Shown: positions 55,951 to 64,000 of the stretch, one piece after another
How positions within the stretch are numbered: position 1 is the stretch's first letter
How the letters are laid out: every line of letters starts with the position of its first letter
Source of the DNA: Ptychodera flava
Lineage: Eukaryota; Hemichordata; Enteropneusta; Ptychoderidae
Assembly: GCF_041260155.1 (NCBI RefSeq)
Contig: NC_091938.1
Location: 18,994,632 to 19,058,631, forward strand
Length of the DNA stretch: 64,000 nt
Direction: 5' to 3'
Position numbers and translations under genes: made by a program
Notes under the pieces: generated by a model
Databases searched by the model: none
What the model was told of the DNA's origin: nothing
Seen by the model: only the letters and a program-made list of their open reading frames with translations

Positions 55951-57950
55951 TTCAAAGTTAATTTTGCTTAAAATGAGCCATGCTATATGATTTTGCCACC
56001 CCTACTTTATCAAATAAATGCATCACCCCAATGAAACGACGCGGTTAATATTATTAAAATGCAATATGTTGTGCGACTTTGAAGTTAGCTGCCATTCGGG
56101 TCGTTTCGGAATTCGCGGGCATTGCCACCGGAAATGACGTAACTAATAGAATCTACGAGTGAGTGTGTCACCTCGGCCATAGCGAATGCTTACCGCTGTG
56201 GCTTCAACATGGTGAGAAGTTACGCCTTTGGTGGCTGAAGTAACTGCAGCCATTGTCAGTTTATTGCATTTAGGATGACGTATTAGCCGCATTTGACAAA
56301 ATTACAAGAAAGGGTCGGAAAAGAGGCATTCAGACAAGCGTTTTCTGCGGTGCACATTTTCGAGTGCCGTGACTTAGAATAAACACGGTTCGGAAGCCAG
56401 ATGTACGGTAAGATAGACTTTAATTCCTGGAGTTACTACATCGATTATGTAATCGCAATGCCGTACCAGTACGACCATTGTCACCAGAAAGCTTCGCGTG
56501 TATCATCATCAACTGTGGACAAGAGCGAGAACAGCAGCAAGACTGCGACAGGTTGCCCAAAACATGTCAAGGATGCGGGGCCGCGGAGAAGTATGGCCGT
56601 GTTTACATCCCCCAAGACTGATCGCCGATTCAGATGCTTTACGAAAGTGATTGTAAATAATAAATGAATACAAGTACTAGATCCCATGCATGTGTGACTC
56701 TATAATTAGTAACGTTAGGAGATATCTAATTTTATATTCCTAAAAATTTACGTAGTGATGACTGACTCTTTGCGAGACTGAACGATAGGTTGTGTATAAT
56801 ACAGCACGGCGCTGCCAGTAACAGTGACAAAACGTGTAGCAAAGAAGTTATACTGTTGACGAAGCAGTCGCGTTGTCGTCATCTGTTCCCTTCTGCTCGA
56901 CTAAGTTTCCCCTAAAATATTTTAGCTTCTTTGAGAATTCCGCAGTCATGAAACAATGAACACTGTGCTTTATATCGCTGACACTTAATCAAGAAAAAAA
57001 AACTGCGGAAGCGTAGCTGATCACTCCGTCACAGAAATGGCCGGCTGAGCCGCCCGGCCTCGGGTGCCAGTGTGCCCGATATTTACATCATGTCAATTTT
57101 AATTTATCTCTTCCGAGAATTTGGCTAGACATGTCTTTACGGTCACATATTTTTAAAAGTGCCAATGTTCATGTGAGGTTTTATAACGCCAAACTGAAGA
57201 TTTTGCGGCGAGAATACTACCTTTGGTGTTTATGCTAACATGACCCTCAGCCTGTTCCACTTCCAGCTGTTGATAGGAAAGATGTGTGTTATGAACGGTG
57301 GACAATTTTCAACTTGATCTCTACTACATTTATCTACAAGCGTCATGGTGTAATTCAAATTTTTATATACTGATTTTGAACGAGGCAATTTGTGTTGAGA
57401 AGTAATAATAAGGTGGGATGGCAACTCCAGACTTATATTTATATTTTGTTAGCTTGCGGTTGTGTGTACGGTATTGCACTGGTGTGTTTGACTGTGGTCA
57501 CGGTGGGCTTGTCACTGACGCGACGGTCAACAAGAGTTCCGCTCTTGTTCTCGTTTAGGTTAAGGTTCCGACTGTTAAATTTGCAGGCCTGTAAATTCTG
57601 AACAGCTTTGTCATATCTTCTGTGACGATGATATTCTCAGTTGCACTGCTTTCACTCATGAAATTATCACTATCTCCATAGTCAATGCACGAAGTCACCT
57701 CACCCGTTCTATTAGTGACGTCACAGCTACCTACGCCAAAACGGGGCGAGCTCGGCAATTACCGGAAATGTCGCCATGATGGAAATCGAAAAGTGCAACT
57801 TTTCCGTGTTTTCGTCGAAATAACATAATACAACCGTCTAAAAAACCGCTCAAATAAGCTTCAGTTTGTGTGTAAATGTTTGTTTTATTAATACCAATTT
57901 CATTGACAACCAGAACTATAGTATATGCCCGAAGTCAAACGAAAAGTCTC
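55950..57950. other. intergenic sequence, no recognised gene
   Basis: Short open frames at 56401-56667 and 57392-57601 lack recognisable domains or splice partners. A GC-rich spot (GCCGGCTGAGCCGCCCGGCC) lies near 57041. I see nothing else organised. Confidence 0.45.
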
Positions 57951-57959
57951 AAAATGTGG

Positions 57960-58583
57960 CAGGACTCACACTTTAAGTTCATCTGTAGGAACCTGTATAC
58001 CAAATACAAAAGCTATTTGACCAGTACTTTTTGAAAAACAAAATTTTGAATCAAAAATCCACAAAACTGCCCAAAAATACGAAATTGTACATTTCATCAT
58101 AATTTGAATATATCACATTTGAACATTCCTGTGAACCTGTGTACAAAATATCAAAGCTGTCAGATTTAGCTGTTTGTTGAGGTTAAATAAATTTTTGACA
58201 AAAATGACAAAAATTGCCTTAAAATACAAATGTGCATATTTCATCACTATTCGAACAAATCTAAGAAAGGTCATCCCTAGGTCCCTGTATACCAAATATT
58301 AAAGCTGTCGGACCAGCTGTTGAGGAGAAGACGATTTTTGCCCCAAGATAGCAAAATTAGCTAAAAAATAAAAAAAATCATATTTTATCACAATTTGAAC
58401 ATATCTGATGAAGGTTTTCCATGGTGACCTGTACTCCAAATATCATGGGAGTCGGACCGTTTTGAAGAAAAAAGTTGGAATGAAAAAGTTGACGGATGAC
58501 GGACGACAGACGATAGACGCCAAACGATGAACGACGCCGACATCCACCTATAAGATAAGCTTCGTGTCTTTGACATCGAAGCT
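57960..58583 (+). repeat. core-repeat element, family 1, with microsatellite and terminal hairpin
   Basis: The 'CTGTATACCAAATATCAAAGC' block recurs near 57995, 58136, 58283 and 58431 (141-148 bp). It is followed by a GACGGACGA-type tract (about 58490-58535) and a hairpin AGCTTCGTGTC/GACATCGAAGCT at 58558-58583. This is the same order as in Helitron-like non-autonomous elements and the mirror of 15290-15960. Confidence 0.6.
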
Positions 58584-58613
58584 AAAAATACCAATGACTG
58601 TCAATAATATTAT

Positions 58614-58740
58614 AAGCTCGGTTATTGAACCACTCTTTTTGAGAGCGGGAATTTGGCCGAGCGGTTTTGTCTCTGGTTTCTATGCTAGGTGACTGGGTGG
58701 CGTATGTTGTGATTTCAAATCAGATTGAAACCCCTGTATT
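58614..58740 (+). mobile_element. tRNA-derived SINE copy 2
   Basis: It starts AGCTCGGTTATTGAACCACT and shares TTGGCCGAGCGGTTTTG and GGTGACTGGGT with copy 1. The B box is degenerate (GATTTCAAATC). It follows directly on the terminal hairpin of the core-repeat element. Confidence 0.6.
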
Positions 58741-59180
58741 ATATCGCAGTATATTTTATTTATATAGCAAATTTCGTCAACTTTGATAATACAGATATAT
58801 ATCCGTAATTAGGAAAGTCCTTAAATATGCATATAAACAATTAGCTGTAGTAAAATGCTAAATGACTTTAAAAGTGTTATAAAATGTTCTAAAATGTATA
58901 TAGCAAGTTTCGTCAACTTTGATAAAGTAAATTCAGATATAAATCCCTTATTAGGAAGTTCATTGATATACAAATTAATTAGTAATTTACACGTCATCCC
59001 TACGTATCTTTCACCGCTGATATATCCTAGCGTGATTAACATTTCTGTTAATTCTCATCAAATTTTGTGCAGCCGTTTTTGTTGTCAATGTGTATCATTA
59101 GTTATGCAAATAAGCATTAAATCTGCAAGCCGTACCCTGAATAACCTAATCAGTTCTAGCCATTTGCAAACTTTATTTAT
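58740..59180 (+). repeat. core repeat, family 2
   Basis: Blocks matching 10200-10640 recur: ATATATCCGTAATTAGGAAA, ATTAGCTGTAGTAAAATGC and TAGCAAGTTTCGTCAACTTT. The tail CAGTTCTAGCCATTTG is shared with about 13990. Confidence 0.55.
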
Positions 59181-59220
59181 GTGCCGAAATTTGTTTCGAT
59201 CAGAAAAACCCTGTTACAAG

Positions 59221-59326
59221 CGATAACGTTAGTAGCTAACCGATAACGTATCAAACCGATAACGTAGTAAAGTTTACCGATAACGTATAAAATCAACCGA
59301 TAACGTAGTAACAAACCGATAACGTA
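59221..59326 (+). repeat. cluster of six ACCGATAACGTA motifs
   Basis: GATAACGT occurs at 59222, 59242, 59258, 59279, 59299 and 59318 with variable AT-rich spacers (16-21 bp between starts). The constant core with variable spacers differs from a simple microsatellite. Confidence 0.8.
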
Positions 59327-59639
59327 GAAAATTCAGCCTTGCTCTCACAAGGTGTCATGCAACGCTGACATCGGCCATCCAGGTGGCAAGGTTATGTCAT
59401 ATTGTTTATGATGATATTCATTGAATTGAATTGAGTTGTTATCTTTATTTGCGCTAAAGGCTACCTGCACATTGTGCCACACAAAATGCCACACTACTAA
59501 TTCAGTCAAAGGTAAACTCTCAGAAAAAAACAATCAAACATGCAAAAATTTTAAGTGTCTTAAGAGTTTTCACTCCGTCTCTTGAACGCATAAAACAAAA
59601 GCTGCATACATTTCTGATAATATCAGAATTTTTACTTTG

Positions 59640-61310
59640 TAGTAATTGTATAAATCTATCGATATTTGGTAAAAATGTAATGGCAATTGGGTAAGTATTT
59701 TGTCCTGAATTCTGTGTACATACGACAAACTAGCAGGAAATGAAATTCGTTTTCAATTGACACTTTCTCGCAAATACACACTCTATGTTCTTTGACAAGA
59801 CCCTCTTTCAATATTAAATGAATGTGACGATATACGGAAGGATGTAAATACACTTTTAAAGCCTGGTTTCATGGAAATGTGAAAATAATTTCCTTAAAAA
59901 AGCGAATCCTTAAGTAATGTATTTTGTAGGTAACCTTTTGTAACTATTTATCCCATCGTGCCAATTCTGGACATCATATCTATTCAATGTTGTCTATACC
60001 GTAATAAAAATACAACTTCATTTCTACCCCCTGGCTGAGTCAACTTTCTGCAAACCCATATGTAAAAAGAACACATTTTAAACTTGTTGCCCAGCATCTT
60101 TTGTTTTGTTCTGCCACTTTAAAATGCTCTTGGTAAGCATGAAATGCCTATCTATTACGACTCATTTGTAACATACGAAACCAGTACTTAACCATTAGGA
60201 ATAATCTCATTGCTCTCAGCGTTGATCTTCCAAGTCCCCATTTCACTGCAGCATTTATTACACATTTCTTTTGTCTAATTAGCTGTTTACAAAAGTTTAG
60301 CATGTAATATTTTCGATATTGAACCTTCTGTATGCCCCCAAATCTCGCTTCCATAGTGTAAAATAGGAAGGATTTTGGATCAAATATTTAAAGCATATCT
60401 GAATAGCTTCATCCTTTAGAAAATGTATTTTTGAATTTAACATAAACATGCTTTTGTAGCTTGGTCAGCCAAGACCTCCTGCGCTTTACTCCAGAGACCA
60501 CTGGATGAAAACACAACACCTAAGTATTTCTGATATTTGTTTCCCTTATCATAAAACCATCGTTCATACTTGCGTAGTGGTCCACCCTTTCTGAATACAA
60601 CAATATTTGTTTTGTCAAGGTTACCCTAGTTTTGGAATTTCATGGTGACATGAGTTGACCTGTAGTTATTCAGTTTAGCGTAAACCTTGCTTCTCGTGCG
60701 ACGACATTCCTCATTGCAAGGGTTTTGACAGTTTGTAAAATAACTCATTGAATATGCAAACAGCGGTCTGAAGCTTAAGGTCGTCATCATGTTTGCTCAC
60801 TGATTCGAGGAATATCATCACAACGGCTTGCAGTTCCGGTTGGCTGTTCTCACAAATTTTCAAATCGAGGAGAATATTTGATAAAAGTCTTGCTTTCATT
60901 ACGTCTTCCTTCCATACTGTGCATGTGTGTCTTCTATGTTGTTCATCCTAGTCTCAAAACTTGCGAATTTCTCCTTAATTTCTTTTGAGTCGTTCGAAAG
61001 GGCGTTTAGTTCTCCAATATATTTTCCACATCTTCCCTGGTGGCAGCACACTCTTGCGTGTTTGACCTGGTCACCTTAGGTCCTGGGTTAGCCTCAACGT
61101 TACCGATTACCAATAATGCAAAGAAGCATATCCGAATGGCGAAGCTCAGCTTTCCTGGGTTGCATTACAATGGACTTGCATGTATGCCGGCTTTTGTGTC
61201 TTTGTTCCCTCGTGTCAGGCCACCACCACAGAAAATCCGATTTTTAGTCTGTATTGATCAAGAGAAATGCCCATATTGGCTTCGGTGACAGTTAAGATGC
61301 TTATTTAACT
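59640..61310 (-). mobile_element. LINE relic with 2A-like N terminus
   Basis: On the minus strand, 61290-61040 encodes a typical LINE ORF start (SLDQYRLKIGF), a hydrophobic segment and GNVEANPGP (61104-61078), followed by an Asn/Lys/Glu-rich coiled-coil-like part. About 60670-60140 encodes the end of a reverse transcriptase (KTNIVVFRKGG, YLGVVFSS, MEARFGG, LMVKYW), and 59853-59656 the terminal ENEFHFLLVC motif. The endonuclease and most of the reverse transcriptase are missing, and the remaining frame has stops and frameshifts. It is CR1/L2-like and dead. Confidence 0.65.
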
Positions 61311-61874
61311 TCGCAATGCGTGGTAAGAAAGTCGTTCATTTATCTCAGTTATTTCATAGGACGTATTTAAGCTTATCTTCAGCCTGACTGTTGCTTGATT
61401 ACCTGACCTTTAACCTCCCTCATGATGATATTAATACGCGATATTGATCTGTTTTTGTGATGTGAAATACAAATATCAAATATCAGCGATGCGTGTTTTA
61501 CTAAGGGTCATTCTAATAATGAAAACACACTCATATTCGTTCAAATATGGAAATACCATTATTGTATTGTCCACTAAATTTTTACGACCATGACTAAATA
61601 ACTTATTGATTTTTTAATATGTTTTCATTTGGAATTACTTCTCTTGACAAAATTAGCTTTGTGTGTGCGATCGCATAAATTCATACCGAGTGATATCTCT
61701 GCCAGGTTACTTTTGGCCCACGCTGACACTTGAGTCAATCATTCAATCGCTGTGTACACGTCACGATCATTACGATCGTCATTAACTTCATACTTGAGTC
61801 AGCCATTCGCGTTTGGTCGTTCAGAAGAGTGTAAGCTGCCAGGCGTCAGACATAATCCTGTCTAAAAAGAAGCA

Positions 61875-61962
61875 ATGGCAACTCGTCGCCACTTCATGGT
61901 ACGATATCAGACGTATATGTTCATGTTTATATCTCTGTGCCGAGTTAATGCTGACTATCAAG
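61875..61962 (+). CDS. first exon of a tandem paralogue of the receptor (partial gene)
   Basis: ATG at 61875 opens an 88-nt exon ending CAAG before GTAGGT, phase 1. This has exactly the length and phase of receptor exon 1. The encoded peptide starts MATRRHFM, has TY at residues 13-14 and ends in Gln; 11 of 29 residues match exon 1. It has a hydrophobic core MFMFISL suitable for a signal peptide. The rest of the gene would lie beyond the window; nothing resembling the next exon occurs in 61963-64000. Confidence 0.6.
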
Positions 61963-64000
61963 GTAGGTAATGTTCTAATATTGAAGATTCGAGATAAAAA
62001 AACATAAGCTGTTCTGTCTTTCCACCAGATTTACATTTTTCGTAATACTTCAGGTTTACATCAACACTTAAAACGTAGAAAAACAAGGTACTTAAAGTAA
62101 AGGTACGAGGCGTCCCATAGTTTTCTCTTCTTACCAATTGACCAAAACTATTTTAGAACATTATTAAAATTATTTCTTGTAATAGCTGGTTTGGATTTTA
62201 TTTTTCTTCTGATGACAGTGACGCTTGTCTTTATAGTATAAACCTCTGAGATATTCTTATCTGACACGAAAATGTTTAAAAATATGAAGAGTTTTTTCTG
62301 ATCTTAAGTTTTTATGGACATAGTTTGAAGCCCATGGAGCTTATGGAATCGTTCTGTATTTGTGAAAACAACAATTTTAAATTTCGGCTATGGAGTTCAC
62401 ACACTACAATCGAATTTTAAATATCGACAAATCTTAAGTAGTCGTTTATCTAATCAAATCACTTGCTCAGTTAACTCTGATATTTTTTCTTGATTATGAA
62501 AAGGAAGTTTTAATGTGGAAAGTTCGAGCAAAGGATAAAAAACTTATCATTTTTAGGCGTACGTTATCTTCAGAATCGTCTTTGTCGCCATATTGTTGTC
62601 AAAGAACTTGCCCTAAAAACGGTGCACTTAAGCGAAAGCGTGGTTAAATCCTCAAACCGATTAAACCGAACACAAAAATGTACCATGAAATTAATTCTCA
62701 CACAGGCTGTGACCGAAGAACATTTTATATATGCTCAGTTTGCAGACCAAGTGGTTTGATCAACCAACAACAAAAATTGTTGAACATGTTGCCATTTTAC
62801 GGAGGCATTTATTGCATTGAATATCATTTTACTGTATCCATCGGCTGTCGTAAATAAACAGTACTTTGCGTTTTCCCTAATTAATCTTGCCAAGTGCTTA
62901 CATTAGTACGCAAATGATAATTCAAAGTTTGTCTCCTCCATGGGGATCCAAACATGAAGGTCCTCGGAGAACAATACACTTTGAGAGCCGTATGTTTGGC
63001 TTACGTCAGTAAATATGTTGGCAAGATTCTTTCAAATTCGTATTCATAAAAAATTCATGAATATTTTATTTGATGTGATCAAGTTGATGTCGAGCGATCA
63101 TGTCCATTTTCGTATCGCAGATCTGCATCAACTTGTTGCTACTCTATAGTTACAGTGATTAAGTGAGATACATTAATGTATGATCTTCTTGGCACTGTAA
63201 CCCAAAGGCCGTTTGGTCAGTGATCGGGGCTTTAAGCATGCACTGAATGTTTCTTCTTTCCGAAGTCAATTTCTTTTTCGAAACTTATTAATATGGCTGA
63301 CATACTGCCATTTCTATTATCAAGACCTACATTTAATTAAATACTCAATAGTCCTCTTGTCCAGCAGTCGGGATGGATGTCTCTCTGATTTGTTAAGATG
63401 ATAGTGTTCTAATAAATGTTAATATCGATATGACGGCTCGTATTCTTATTTTCCTCAGTATATCAAGCTCACTTGAAATGTTTTAAATAACAATGAAGCG
63501 AGTTAATATCACGTAGTGAACCGTAACACGTATGCAAATATCTAAAATTGTATGTTTCCCTATAGAGTTAACGCAGGGATGATGGAAATTAAGAATTTCA
63601 AAAATTGGTACATATCAGGTGACTTTTTTCTCAGATTTAAAACATAGCATGGTGACTCGTGATGTTTATTTTTGATTTGATAAGAGATTAGTTGAAAATT
63701 TTATTGAGGAAAGTATCAGCAAAATGGTAAGTCTTTCATTTTCTACTCGCGAATAATCTTAATAAAGCTTTTTGGCACAGTGCATTATTTTGAAAACAAG
63801 GCTCCTCGAAAAACAGGTTACATTGCATTTAACATTAGTAAGTTGTTAGGCATTTACTTAATACAAGTAGACACTCTGACCTTGCTTGATTAATTTCTTT
63901 TAAACCTTGCGAAACATCAGTGCACTATGTCTTTCATTTCATAGCCAATTTCTAGTGCTATACCGTTTAATGTGGCTGACAAATGTAGCTTAAATGTCTT
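61963..64000. other. presumed first intron of the tandem paralogue
   Basis: AT-rich sequence without recognised repeat or domain. Short open frames such as 63213-63401 have no support. Confidence 0.4.

Noticed and set aside
56401-56687. Open frames of 68-88 codons on both strands
   Set aside because: No domain, no splice partners, and they overlap each other on opposite strands.

Overview
The window looks like nuclear DNA from an invertebrate deuterostome such as a hemichordate, echinoderm or amphioxus. The evidence is AT-rich non-coding sequence, many small phase-1 exons coding for extracellular domains, DIRS/Ngaro-type tyrosine-recombinase retroelements, tRNA-derived SINEs, a LINE whose ORF starts with a 2A-like peptide, and many foldback DNA elements. 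I cannot name the species.

One host gene dominates. It lies on the plus strand from about 4057 to 52400, and I could trace 23 exons through compatible splice phases to a single open frame of about 949 codons. In order it encodes a signal peptide, a Cys-rich 'GCW...RAIPTLE' domain, a sushi-like module, a calcium-binding EGF, a hormone-receptor (HormR) domain, a GAIN domain with a GPS motif, a multi-pass membrane domain and a short charged cytoplasmic tail. This is an adhesion-GPCR-like architecture. The GPS lacks the residues used for self-cleavage, and parts of the membrane domain look more like class C receptors. A second first exon of the same length (88 nt), phase and recognisable sequence lies at 61875-61962, so a tandem paralogue probably starts there and runs off the window.

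Most of the rest is repeats inside the introns. Intron 1 (4145-16345) holds a doubled hairpin/captured-exon unit (8.3-9.6 kb), a 229-bp satellite (11.5-13.1 kb), palindromic MITEs and degenerate core-repeat elements. The intron between the sushi and EGF exons is almost entirely one nest: a Ngaro/DIRS-type element (18744-31463) with a 6.3-kb foldback element in its first terminal repeat and two 1.4-1.7 kb TTA/TAA-flanked elements in its body. A second DIRS-type element lies antisense at about 33.6-37.8 kb. The intron after the GPS exon carries a foldback element built of 51-bp repeats (44256-46704) with a palindromic MITE inside it, and a related MITE sits 33 bp before a later exon.

Downstream of the receptor are a degraded Ty3/gypsy fossil, two SINEs, more core-repeat elements, a cluster of GATAACGT motifs and a minus-strand LINE relic. 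I see no rRNA, no functional tRNA and no CRISPR array. All coordinates were read by eye, and identities are estimates rather than alignments.
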